64,000 bases of DNA, from the NCBI GenBank assembly GCA_030063045.1, contig JAQSEB010000153.1, positions 248,001 through 312,000 of the forward strand, read 5' to 3'. Below, one piece after another: positions 33,142 to 44,324 of this stretch. Source of the DNA: Pratylenchus scribneri. Taxonomy: Eukaryota > Nematoda > Chromadorea > Rhabditida > Pratylenchidae. Numbering within the stretch: position 1 is the first letter of the stretch; every line of letters begins with the position of its first letter. Below the pieces are notes generated by a model. It did not search any database, was not told the origin of the DNA, and was given only the letters and a program-made list of their open reading frames with translations. Made by a program: the position numbers and the translations under genes.

Positions 33142-36100
33142 ATGAGTTTTGTTGGTGATATTCTCGACGCAGTTGGATGTAATCCATTGAGGAGTGCTGA
33201 GAGAAAGATTGAAAACAACATTAACCGCACTGACAAAATGGTGAGTCGCAATATTGACCACGCTGATAGAATGATTGGAAACAACATTCGCCACATTGGC
33301 GACGTTTTGGATGGCAACATTGACCACGCTGACAACATGGTGAGCCGCAACATTGACCACGCTGATAGAGTGATTGGAAACAACATTGAAAAAGTTGGCA
33401 ACGAGCTGGGAGTAGTCTTTCCTGATGCATTCAGCAAATCGCTCAAGGGTGTCATTGACCATTTCTTTCGCCAAAGTTGGAAATGTAAGAATGTTCAACT
33501 TTTTTTATTTACAATATTATATGTACAAAATGAACTCTAAATCCAAATTTAGAATAAAAATTTTATAAGGATTAGATTTACAATCATCTGGCTGTTTTTG
33601 CATTAGCATGTATAGTAAAAAGTAAAAAATATACAATTAAGTTAACTGATTCGAATTAGCAGCTATAGATAATAATATAATTTAAAATTATTAAAAATCT
33701 TTAATGGAAAAAATGTAGTAATATTCCGAGTTTCTAATTAAATTTTAAAACTAGGTTTCTAATCATTAAAATCTAATTTGGCAAATATATATTCAAAAAT
33801 TTCAGTTATTTTCGGCCTGCTCTTCTTGTGGTTCATTCTTTTCGGTGATGGCACTTACATCCTTCAAAATCTATTCGGTTTCTATTCATCCAAACCAATT
33901 AATATTCCAATTTCCCTTAAAATTAAGTGTTTGCATATGACCAAATTTCTTGTGCATCTACATGTTTCAACATTTGCTTATACTTTATCCTATCCGTTTG
34001 TTTGAGACATCAAAATCCGACGGACGAAATCGTTCATCAAACAAATGAAATGCCAGAAGCCAACGCAGTGAATCACCAATTCCGATGGGTTTGTGTGCAC
34101 TTTTTTTTTCAAAAATGAAGGATCCTCTCTATGGGTCTCTCTCAAGATTAACATAATATCCATTCATGGATAGTTAATTATAATAGGGTTAATTATCCGT
34201 TTGCAGAACGGTTATTTGCACATATTTTGGGCTAATTAACCGTTCCGTTATCCGCATTCCGCACCCAAATTATCCGCATTATCCGTTATCCACACTTAGA
34301 CTATCCGTCTATCCGCAAACCTTATTTTTATCGACTTTTTGCCATTTTTGACCCGTATACCGGATTTTTTTTTATTTTGGAAATGGCAACCCTGCTTAAA
34401 ATGGTCATTTAAAGACAAATAAAAAGAATTTTTTTGTACAAAAAAAAGTTTAATTCTTTTATTTTAGCAATTTTTAAAATTTGGGTCAACAAATTTCAAA
34501 AAATCTACATTACATTATAAAGGGAGCGGAACGGTTAGTATCCGCGGATAATTTTCGCGGATGGCCTAACCGTTCCGTTATCCGCACCTTGAATATCCGC
34601 ACTATCCGTTATCCGCTTTTTCATTATCCGCTCGCGGATAATTAACCCTATTTAATATCAGTAATAGGATGACAAAATCAATTATAACCCTAAACTCTAT
34701 CCCTAATATCCATAGTGGAGAGGAGACCATTCACTTTTCTTTCTCTTTTCTGAAAAAAACCATTCCAGCAGCATGACGATGCAATCGGGATTGATTTGGG
34801 CACCACATATTCTCGCGTTGCTGTATTCCAGAATGGAAAAGTTGATTTGATCGCCACCATCCCGTCACACGTGGCCTTCACCTCCTACAAAGGACCATTG
34901 GTTGGCGATACAGCCAAGACCGTGAATATGGGCCCATCAAGCATTGCCTTCGGTATATTAAAATGAGGCTTGCCGAAATAGATTATTTTATTTTTCAGAT
35001 GCAAAGCGCCTTTGGCCGCAAATTTGATGATCCTGTCGTTCAATCGGACATGAAGCATTGGCCATTTAAGGTTGTCAAAGGCGAAGGCGATCGTCCAAAG
35101 ATTAGAGTCATGATCAATAACAAAACGGAAACATTCTCACCCGAGGTTTTAATTAATTTTTATATATAGTCATGAGAATGATTGATTGATAAGTCGCTGC
35201 CCTATTTTTTCCTGTTTTTGAATTTTACCAAATTAAGCCCTATGGGTCAAAAAAGCTTTATAAAACCTATTTATTTTTTCTTTGGTCATAGTAATAATAG
35301 CTCATTCATTCGAAGCATCGTAATGAGCTAATGAGTAGAGTAGTCACGCCAAAAGTCGGTTTTTATTTTCAGAAATTGATGAAATTTACAACCAAAAAAA
35401 GGTAATTTTTGCTTTTTAAAAGTGAAAATTGTTAAAACCGACCGATACCTTTGTAAAACCGACATTGTACATCCCCATTCATGTATACAAATTTTATATA
35501 TATTACAACAAATATTGAAAATTTTCAAGATTTGTGCAAATATTTAAAATTCTCGAAGAGACGGTGAAGTAAAAGAAAGGCGAAAAGAAAATTAATTTAA
35601 AAAATAAAATAGACATAATTGTTGTAGTATAAAATCAATGTTCTTATACGAATTCTCTGACCAAAAAACCCCAAAATTAATGTTTTGATGAGGGAAAAAT
35701 TTGTTTCAATAAAGAAGGATCCCAATTCCCAACGACAATATTACAGATTACAATATAGAATTAACATGTTCAACTAAAATTAATTTTCAGGAAATCCTGG
35801 CTATGGTGTTGATCAAATTGAAAGAAAAAGCCGAGCAATTCTTCGGACGTACCGTAAAAAATGTGGTCATCTCTGTTCCGGCATGTTTCAACCACAGCCA
35901 ACGCCAATCCACAAAAGATGCCGCCACCTTGGCCGGTTTGAATGTTCGTCGCATCATCAGCGAGCCATCAGCGGCGGCAATTGCCTATGGACTGGACAAG
36001 AATTGGGAAGGCGAGCACAATGTTCTCATTTTCAATTTGGGTGGAGGCAAATTTGATGCGGGAATTTTCACCATTGATAATGGTAGTGTCGAGGTGAAGG

Positions 36101-38429
36101 CAGTGGCTGGTGACAACCATTTGGGCGGTGAGGACTTTGTCAAGCGAATGGTTTGTTCTGTGAACTGAATAGATAATATCTGGATGATTTTTCAAACAGA
36201 TCTACCATTTCGTTGAGGAATTCAAGCGAAAGCACAATAAGGATTTGAGCACAAATCCACATGAACTCCACCGTCTTCATAATGCTTGTGAGCTTGCCAA
36301 ATGCGGATTGTCCAGCATATATCCATACAGGTGAGAATTGAGCAAATATAAATGGCAATGATGAATGTGTGCAAAATCAAACATAATCTAAAAGGCTAGA
36401 CTAAAGATAAGGGGCCTACTAATTTTGTTATATTTAACCGGCTTCAATCGTTCTCTTATGGTCTCTTTGAATATTGGTTTGAGGTGCGGAAATGCATGCA
36501 TGGATGGATATTTTATGCTGGAAAAAATTGTAACCCAAAAATAAAAATGCATGGTTATTTTTATTTTCGAAGATCGGACTAGAATAAACGTATAATAGTT
36601 TGGATTTGTATGGTAGGTATTGTTTAATAAAGCTGTTAATGGAAAAGTTTATTGGATAATTTAAAAAAGACCAACGATTCCCTGAGTATTTTATCGAAAG
36701 GAAAATTTAGAATTCGAATTTATTTGATGCAAGGCTCAATCATTCATTAAAAGGCCATAGAAGAACGATTGAGACCGATTTAATTGAAAAAATTTATAAA
36801 TTTTCATCTTTAATATATCCTAATAACTAATAAAAATATTATATTCTCCGAAATTACAATTACTATCCATTCAATTTTATAGCACTGAAATAGAATACTC
36901 TCTTTACGATGGCATCAACTTTACATCCTATATCACACGCGATCGTTTTGAAGAACTTTGCGCTGATTTGTTCCGTTCTACACTGGATCCAGTCGAGAAA
37001 GTATTGCGCGATGCCAGAATGGACAAATCTCAAATCGATGAAATTGTGTTGGTTGGTGGCTCTTCTCGAATTCCAAAAGTGCAAAAATTATTGTCGGATT
37101 TTTTCAATGGCAAACAACTGAATCAATCAATCAATCCGGATGAGGCCGTGGCATGTGGTGCTGCGATTCAGGCAGCAATCCTTTCAGGGAACAAATCGGA
37201 GAATATCCAGGTGGGCATTTTTCAATCATTTTCGAAATAAAAATGGAATTCATTTGTCATAAAATAAAAGACTGAAAACTAAGCCGATCCGGATCGAGCG
37301 CATTCGAGAATTATAGGGAAAGTATCTCAAGATAGATATGGCCACTTTTTATAAGACTTGACATATGTTTTTTTCTTAAGATGCCTACCTCAAAACACTT
37401 TTTAAAGATACTTATACTTACTCGCCTCGGAAATTATAACCGACTTACTTTTCAGCAATTTTGGCCATAATTGAATTTTTTATAGAGTAGGTCAAAAATA
37501 TGATCTAAATTTATTTTTGTACAGAATTTAATTGGCTTCCATATTACATATTATAAATAAATCATGCTTATAGAATTTTTTCAATTTTTATCGATTTTTT
37601 TACTAAAAATGCCGAATTTGGCCAATTTTCAATCGGCAATTATTCGGTCACACATCTAGTTCAAATACTATCGAATAACCTTATCATTCGATACAATCGG
37701 CTCTTTTTTTATGGAATCTATAAATTCACACTTTTACCAACCTATTCCATTCACTAATTATCAAATTTTATATAACAATTTATAGAATCTCCTCTTGGTC
37801 GATGCCACCTCTTTTTCTCTTGGAATTGAGACAGCTGGTGGTGTGATGACTCCATTGATCAAGCGCAATACCACAATTCCCACCAAGACAACACAGACAT
37901 TCACCACCTATTCCGACAATCAATCGAGTGTGCTCATTCAGGTAAAAATTTTTTTAATACAATTTAAATTTACAGACTCTAATTCCTACAGGTCTATGAA
38001 GGGGAACGTGCCTTCACAAAAGACAACAATTTGTTGGGTAGATTCGAGTTGAGTGGCATTAGGCCGGCTCCGCGCGGTGTTCCCCAAATTGAAGTTACCT
38101 TCGATGTCCATTCCTATCATATTCTCATTGTAACTGCTATGGACAAATCCACAGGCAAACAAAACGAGCTTAACACCAACCATTATAATAAGGTAAAATC
38201 TTGTGAAATAAATGAATGTAGCGGCATTTTTCATATTTGTACTAATTCAAACCAAATTTACATATATATGTTAGGCTGGTTTTTTATATTTTTTTGAATT
38301 TAAACAAGAATGATAAAATATATATTTTTCGAATCTGATTAATTCAAGCATTCAACAAAAATTTTCCCTTTTAAGCTGAATGACAGGGTCAATGATGAGG
38401 ATAAAAAGATTGTACAATGTCATCTATGA
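33142..38429 (+). CDS. Predicted chimera: hendecad-repeat membrane protein joined to an Hsp70 domain, with one frameshift
   Basis: The first three exons (33142-33484, 33806-33877, 33928-34088) are copy 5 of the membrane family: six 11-residue repeats (for example [11 protein letters not shown]), then [13 protein letters not shown], then YDQISCAST. Exon 3 ends phase 0 at 34088, matching the phase-0 acceptor at 34769 that opens Hsp70. Hsp70 exons are 34769-34952, 34999-35145, 35791-36150, 36200-36330, 36883-37210, 37786-37941, 37992-38192 and 38376-38429. They encode [39 protein letters not shown] and a near-complete substrate-binding beta domain. Most of the C-terminal lid is missing (ends [16 protein letters not shown]). 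An in-frame stop at 34751 with no ATG after it means Hsp70 needs an upstream exon. Oddities: frame slip at about 35010 (2 nt missing); loss of the NDQGNR loop; DLGGGTFD reads NLGGGKFD. It may be an expressed pseudo-chaperone or a recent pseudogene. Confidence 0.65.
34184..34650. mobile_element. Palindromic element with TATCCG-hexamer arms in the fusion intron
   Basis: Inverted ends are TAGGGTTAATTATCCG (34184) and CGGATAATTAACCCTA (ending 34650). The arms are tandem TATCCG/CGGATA-type hexamers around an AT-rich core, about 470 bp. The TAGGG terminus resembles Ac-like hAT ends, but the AT-rich flanks show no exact 8-bp duplication. It lies in the intron joining the membrane part to the Hsp70 part (34089-34768). 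Confidence 0.7.
37320..37650. repeat. Dispersed palindromic repeat, copy 3 (weak), in an Hsp70 intron
   Basis: Shares words with 7840-8190 (CGCCTCGGAAATTAT, TTTTGGCCATAA, ATGATCTA, GCCAATTTTCAAT) in the same order. It occupies much of the intron 37211-37785. More diverged than the other copies. Confidence 0.4.
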
Positions 38430-38700
38430 TGAATATAATTCATTCCACCGCTTTAAATGAATTCTAACAACATTTTTTCTATATTTCAAATCAACATTCT
38501 TTAATTTTGATCACTTTTTCAATGTATAATCAAATTATAATTTTCTTTATGTTCTTTCCAATCAATTCCTACAATTATACACTTTTTTGCATGATCATCA
38601 ATTCAGCATCTTTTATAATGCAATTTTCTCAATGTAATGAATGCGAAAATAAACTTGATTTATTCATTTGTACGAAATAAAGAATTTTTAATAGTAGTAA
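38430..38700 (+). other. 3' UTR of the Hsp70 chimera, homologous to the membrane-family 3' UTR
   Basis: Contains CCGCTTTAAATGA, TTCTAACAACATTTTTT, CATTCTTTAATTTTGATCAC, TTTCAATGTATAA and AAATAAACTTGATTTATT in the same order as after copies 1-3. This shows that the Hsp70 exons lie inside a family gene rather than beside one. AATAAA signals are at about 38650 and 38677. Confidence 0.7.
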
Positions 38701-39957
38701 AGCAAACTACTTTCTTTATATTTTTAACTTCCATTATCGAGTTAAATTTTAACTAAAGATATATGGAAGAAGGCAACATCTAGTTATAATTTAGCATTTT
38801 TTCAATAGAAATTATTTGCATTAATTTGTGCTATGAAAATTACACCCCAAATCATTTATATTAAATTGCTTAAATTGATTAGTTTAGATAAGTAAATTGC
38901 TGTTGGATTTGACAGAAAAGTGCAAATCGCTAAATAAAGCGAACAAATAATAATAAAATCCAGAATCGGAGATTGCTCATATTTTGGTCACAATTTTTAG
39001 TCTAATTAAGTTGGATCAATCCTTTTAATACTAAATTGCTCTTCAATTTAAACAAACTTAAATTAAAGATAACAAATACAAAAAAATCTAACAGGTACAA
39101 AAAAATGGGTATGGATGATGGATTATGATTTATTCATTTATCTTTTCGATTTTTTTATTGTAAACAATAATATACCAATTAAATAAACGCAACTTTCTTA
39201 TTCATAGATAAATTAGTATATTTTTAAGTTTTTATAAGCAACAAAATTTAAAATTCAATAAAAAAATAATTTTTTTAGGAAATGTTAGATTTCACTCTAA
39301 AAGAGATAAAATGGCCATAAACAATATGTAATTTTTTTGTGTTTTTAAGCCCATTTTATTTCACCTTGTTAATATTATTAGCCGAATTTTAAAAATAAAC
39401 CAGGTGTTGTTTTAAAAAGAATATATTATCTAGATAATAGATTATTGATAAATTCAGCAGAGATATTCATTTTTAAAATAAAAGAGGTTTATTGGATGTG
39501 TACAAGATGATTTTTTTTATTTGAAATAATTTTTGAATTTTGCGGTTGAAAAATTATTGTAGAATTCTGCAAATTTGTTGTTTCATCAATGCTCGAAATA
39601 CGATAAAAATGGAGTACGGTGCGAATGAACGGAAAATGGCGATTCATAATTTCACGATATTCAGAACTGAATTTTTATTAATATTTTATTTTTATAGAAA
39701 AAAAAACTAAAATTTTTATTAATTTTTCTCCAGGACCCAAAAAGCTTTACAATTGATAAATCCCGTGGAGATGAGCCTCTTAATTATTTTTTGCTTAATT
39801 TTTTAAAATTTAAGTTAGTTTCAAATCAAAAATAAAAAACGATTCGAATTTTTTAAACATTCGTTAATTTTTGATCAAATCATTAAATATTCTTTCAGTG
39901 TTATTTGATTAGTTTTATCCAAATAATTTTTTTAGGAGAAACCCTTCTACGATTATG
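38701..39957. other. Intergenic AT-rich DNA
   Basis: No gene, repeat or RNA was identified. Confidence 0.4.
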
Positions 39958-40990
39958 ATTATAAAATTTCTTTTCGATATTCTTGTAAATAACTCAATGA
40001 GATTATTCCTAACAAATTTACCAAATTAAATAAATATTAATCTTTTAAAATACCTGCAAAAATATAGAACCGGTGCATTTATGGCACCAGCAATTGTAAT
40101 CAATTGTGCAAAAATTGTGAATAAAAGAGATGCCATTTCCAGATCATCCGTAAGAATTGGGATTATAAATTTAGAGAGAAGCCATCATCGCCGGTTGATT
40201 AAATTTATATTATCTATGGACCAAGATTTTAATTGTGACAGAAACGACAATGTTTTTTCAAGCATATTTATTATGTATTAGGCGAACGAAGAATAAAATA
40301 ATTTTAATATGAATATGAATTTCTATCCTTTCATTCACAATTGGAATTTGAATTTAAGACAGATTCTATTTGTAAATTCATAAAAAATAGTAAATATGTT
40401 TTAAGGATTTATGGACAATGACAAATCATATATCAATATATTTTTATTGTTTGAATAAAATTAAAGATTATTACATAAACAATTGAAAACGATTTTGGTA
40501 ATTGATTCAAAATTATTTCAACATTAGCTTAACCTATAAATCAAAAGATGCCTCTTGTCGAGATCTATCAAATGTTTTAAATTTTATTGGTCTAAAGATA
40601 AATTCCTGAGACTGAATCGTTATAATATTTTGACGATTTCAATATCGGCAAATTAAATATTTTAATTATTTTAATTTTGAAAAATTAAGTTTTTTAAGAA
40701 TACGCAAGTGTCAATTCGCAAATGTCGAGTCGGCCGACCCATTTTGATCATTCATATGTCATTGTAATCCTTGGTGCTCCCAACTCCCAATACATGAAAA
40801 AGCATATTCCTTTGATAATTTGTTGGAGAGTATAGCGAGTGTTTGTCTTGAGATTATTTTACAATAAATTATTTTTCAAAAATCCCCGAATTTTGGTAAA
40901 CAATGCAACAATCAAAAAGTTGATGGCCAAGAGGATGGACCAAAAGAAGAAAAACATCTTTGTTATTTGATTTTGCTTACAATTCGATGC
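39958..40990 (-). pseudogene. Relics of a serpentine GPCR (TM5-TM7 pieces)
   Basis: Hydrophobic pieces occur in minus-strand order. Near 40960-40870 is a TM5-like segment (FFFFWSILLAINFLIVALF) ending in basic residues. Near 40850-40760 is a TM6-like segment (TLQQIIKGICFFMYW) in another frame. Near 40150-40070 is a TM7-like exon (SLLFTIFAQLITIAGAIN then APVLYFC), which can splice to YLQEYRKEIL and a stop. The frames of the first two pieces cannot be joined by a credible intron, and no TM1-TM4 exons were found. It is unlike receptors A-D. Either a decayed gene or one I could not model. Confidence 0.4.
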
Positions 40991-41483
40991 GAGTTGCGAC
41001 TTGCGAGCTATATCCAATTGTATTTATTTTAGTGGAAATTGATTTGGATTTTCGAAAAAAAGATATTGATATCAAACAATTCCAAAATATTCAGAATGGA
41101 TTATTCTAGGATGATCGCAAAGCAAAATAATCCATCATAAATTTATGTCAAGCCGACAAGAATTTAAAACTATTTTCAATCGACTCAGAATTAATTTAAA
41201 TAAATATTTTTATAAGAATTAAGCTTCTTTAAAATTTACTTCCAAGTAGATGAATAAATTGTAAAACAAAAATAAATTAAATAACGGTTTATAGTAATAT
41301 GAATGAACCAAATTTAAAGTGAATATTTATTGATTAGTGATGACACATCGCGAATTGGATGAGTGTACAGTGTACACGCCAACAAATTGAATCCAATTGA
41401 TGTGAAAAGTGAAATATCAAATAATTTTTATTGAAAACAAAAATAAATTTTCAAATGAATTATTCAACAAATTTAAATTCTGA
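40991..41483. other. Intergenic, no supported gene
   Basis: AT-rich sequence up to the target-site duplication of the LTR element. Nothing else seen. Confidence 0.4.
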
Positions 41484-41488
41484 TATAA

Positions 41489-42490
41489 TGTCGGGCAAAC
41501 AATTTGAACAAGGGGAGAGTGGCTTGCTTGTTTGCGACAAAAGTTGTTGGTATGGGGGTTGATGAGTCGTGGCACCACTTTTGTCCTGCTGGTTTGGTCG
41601 GACAAAAGATTCGCTGGAGTTGGTTGAGCTTGGATGAGTTGATGGCAATGTTGAGTGTCTTGTCCTGGTCCGCAGTAGTGGAGCAGTATAATGTTGCTAG
41701 GCCAGTGAAGATGAGCAGGATGAGAGAACTGCTGCTGGGCTAGAGAGAGGCACAGTGATTGGTTAGGCTGGGCTCCGACACAGTGGACGGCTAAGCTGTG
41801 TTGGCTGGGCACTGTGAACTGCTTGGCTGGCTGGGCTGGGCTGGGTACAATGGGCGTTTAGGCTGCCTTCGGGCACAGTGAGTAGCTGAGTTGGACACAA
41901 GCACGATTGGTCGCTGGGTTGGGCACAGGCGCAATGGATCAGCTGGGTTGTGCACAGGCGCAATGTATCAGCCGTGCACAGGCGTAGTGCGTTGATTGAC
42001 TGGGCACACGCACAGGGATTGGTTGACTGGGCCCAGGCGTAGTGAGTTGGTTGACTAGGCACAGGCGCAGTGAGTTGGCCAGCACACAGACACTGAGGAA
42101 GGAGGGACGGCTCACTTTCAGTAAACCGACAGCCTAGTGGGTCGACGAAGAATTCAACTCAAGCCCAGCCCACAGCCCAAATGCACAAAGATGGGAATTT
42201 ATTTATTTATTCAAGCGCAGTGGAAATTAATGTGGGACAAATGAACGCAGGAAATGAATGTTGGAAGCGTGAAAAGTGGTGAAATCGAACGGCTTAAATA
42301 GGGGGGTTCGAGGCAAATGATGAGTCAGCGAAAAGATGGAACATAGGGGGTGGAGGTGACAGAGCCTGGTACAAAGAAATAAATGGGCGGGGAATTCAAA
42401 AGGAAAAGGGCAAGTGAAAAATGGGACAAAACAAAGAAATTTAATCATCAAATTATCAAATCATCCAATTGATACGTCGATTTATCGACA
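41489..42490 (-). repeat. 3' LTR of the BEL/Pao-type element
   Basis: 1002 bp, TGTCGGGC...TATCGACA on the plus strand. It contains GGCACAGG/GGGCACAG-type short repeats between about 41760 and 42080. Open frames here recur unchanged in the other LTR and are not genes. Confidence 0.92.
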
Positions 42491-42500
42491 CTCCCCCGGC
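42491..42500 (-). other. Polypurine tract
   Basis: Read on the minus strand as CCGGGGGAG immediately before the 3' LTR starts TGTCGATA. It fixes the element's orientation. Confidence 0.8.
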
Positions 42501-42506
42501 CACAAA

Positions 42507-44177
42507 TCAGTTCAATTCATCGTCTTCTAATTGTTCGTGGGTGTCGATTTCATCATCTGATTGCTCAATTGTGTCGCTCATAATCGTCGGCATGGCTCCA
42601 TTGTTTGCGTTGTGGGCCTCTTTTGAAGGGCATACGATGATATGATGTTTCTGTCCGCAGTTGCTACATCGTCGAGCATCTTTGCAGTTGTAGGTGAAAT
42701 GGCCATCCCGAAGACAGTTGAAGCATCTTCCTTGTTCGAGCAAGCGTGTTCTTCGACCAGCAGCCGTATTGTAGCGAGGGCATTTGCCCGGACGATGGAG
42801 TTCACCCACAAAGCAGAGTGAACATCCCCTTCTACTGTCTTCTTGTTGGTATTCAGATGCTCTTGTTTCACTTTGATCCAAATCCCGTGGACGCAATGTG
42901 TTGATGCTGCGCTCCAGTCGTTCTTTCCGTTGGACGAGGCGCTTCAAGCCTTGACGCAGTTCCTTGAGGGTCCAGTCTCCAAAGCACTCCTCTTCCAAAT
43001 TGATGAGAATTTCGAGCACTGGCCGAGGCAACTTGGATCGGATGATCCCGCAGACAATTTCATCTTGGGCTGAGTCCCGGGCACGTTGAGCTGAGTCTCG
43101 GGATTTGGGTGCTTCCAACTGGAGGCAAATGCGTTCCACGTATTCCAACAGGCTGCGCAGAGAAGCAAGTGAGTTGGCCGCCATGGGCAAATGGAGCAGC
43201 TCGGCAATGAGTTCTTCTCTGAGTGCTTTGGTGTCACCAAACCGGCCCTTGAGAATCTTGACCACCGTGTCATAATTGTCATCGGAAGGTGGGTAAGCCT
43301 CGACTGCCTTTCGTGCAGGTGAATCTTTGACCAGGCTTTGGAGCAGGCAAATGTGCTTTTCGTAGTCAGGGATAGGCTGGCTGTCCACTGCTCGATCGAA
43401 AGCCAGCCAGAAGGTGGCCCATTCCCTTGGGTTGCCATCGAATTTCGGCGGTTCGAGCTTGAATGGACGAAAAGTGGTGCTGAACGCTGTGCCGAATTGA
43501 GTGGCATTGGAAGCAGGTGTGGTGCCTCCTGTCTTGGTGTGGCCCCATCCAAAATTCTGGTCTTCAAATTGCCCACGTTGACGCTGATGTTCTTGCTGAT
43601 TGAATTGACTGGAGAAGTTCGGGCGTGCTTCTCGGTGTCCTTCGTTGCGTGGCTTCTCCCCAAATAGCCCATTCTGTAGTGCGCGGAATTCCCCGAAGTC
43701 CACGTCCTCATCTTGTGGTCTCCAATCGATCTTCTGTTGTGGATTGGGCTGTTGCTTTGCAGATTGCTGTTGATTCGGCTGCTGCGGGATTGGTGGCTGC
43801 CGGCTGCGGGCCCGTTCCTCAATTTGGACGAGGTATGATTCTGCTTGATCCACCAAGTCGTTTGCTCGCTCGATTTGCTGGATGAGCGTTGGGTCATCTT
43901 CCGTACGTGGATTGGCCCTGGCTGGTGGGAAGCTCCGAAGCAAGGCGGTTTCATCAGTTCGTTCGTCTTGCTGCAGGCCTGCGATGTATTGTTTCCATTC
44001 TCGCATGAGGCCTTCGGCTCGCTGGACAGTTGCCTTTAACTGGTAGACGTCGGCACGGAATTGGATCACGTCCTCGTCGGTTGGACTGTCAGCCGCTAGT
44101 CCAGTGTCCACTTCGCCATATTTGGTCCGCAGTTTAGCAATGAACGGTGTGAGTTGCTCTTGGATGATCTCAGACAT
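42507..44177 (-). CDS. gag: Gag of a BEL/Pao-type retrotransposon (DUF1759 plus zinc knuckles)
   Basis: The predicted protein is 556 aa starting MSEIIQEQLTPF at 44177; the frame is open 26 codons further upstream but without a better ATG. The N-terminal third is coiled-coil and Gln-rich. A DUF1759-type capsid region typical of BEL/Pao Gag follows (LEPPKFDGNPREWATFWLAF through LLHLP, roughly residues 240-340). The C-terminal part has three zinc-knuckle motifs: CSLCFVGELHRPGKC, CFNCLRDGHFTYNC and CSNCGQKHHIIVC. It ends in an acidic tail before a stop, with no pol frame after it. Its role would be packaging element RNA into cytoplasmic particles. The frame is intact, so the protein could be made. 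Long frames on the opposite strand are shadows of its GC-rich codons. Confidence 0.93.
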   Translation of the reverse strand: MSEIIQEQLTPFIAKLRTKYGEVDTGLAADSPTDEDVIQFRADVYQLKATVQRAEGLMREWKQYIAGLQQDERTDETALLRSFPPARANPRTEDDPTLIQQIERANDLVDQAESYLVQIEERARSRQPPIPQQPNQQQSAKQQPNPQQKIDWRPQDEDVDFGEFRALQNGLFGEKPRNEGHREARPNFSSQFNQQEHQRQRGQFEDQNFGWGHTKTGGTTPASNATQFGTAFSTTFRPFKLEPPKFDGNPREWATFWLAFDRAVDSQPIPDYEKHICLLQSLVKDSPARKAVEAYPPSDDNYDTVVKILKGRFGDTKALREELIAELLHLPMAANSLASLRSLLEYVERICLQLEAPKSRDSAQRARDSAQDEIVCGIIRSKLPRPVLEILINLEEECFGDWTLKELRQGLKRLVQRKERLERSINTLRPRDLDQSETRASEYQQEDSRRGCSLCFVGELHRPGKCPRYNTAAGRRTRLLEQGRCFNCLRDGHFTYNCKDARRCSNCGQKHHIIVCPSKEAHNANNGAMPTIMSDTIEQSDDEIDTHEQLEDDELN

Positions 44178-44324
44178 GGTTGGTTGAAGAAGTTTGCTTG
44201 GTTGGTAGGAAAGTTGCTGTTGTTTGGTTGCGGCGGTCAACAGAAGGACGGCCAAGCTGTCAGCAAAGGACAGCGCAAGCTCTCAGCAGGAGGAGAGCAC
44301 AGAAACTGGTTGGCTTGGTTGAAG

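Noticed and set aside
34953..34981. Alternative 29-nt intron that would avoid the Hsp70 frameshift
   Set aside because: It is shorter than credible introns in the window (about 42 nt or more) and would replace the conserved DAKR residues with unrelated ones.
41504..42451. Frames encoding Cys/Gln/His-rich peptides, found again at 45010-45957
   Set aside because: They lie in both LTRs and simply repeat. No known LTR-encoded protein fits.
42944..43954. 336-codon open frame overlapping gag
   Set aside because: It is a same-strand alternative frame of the gag gene, made open by GC-rich codon use. The gag frame has recognisable capsid and zinc-knuckle motifs; this one has none.
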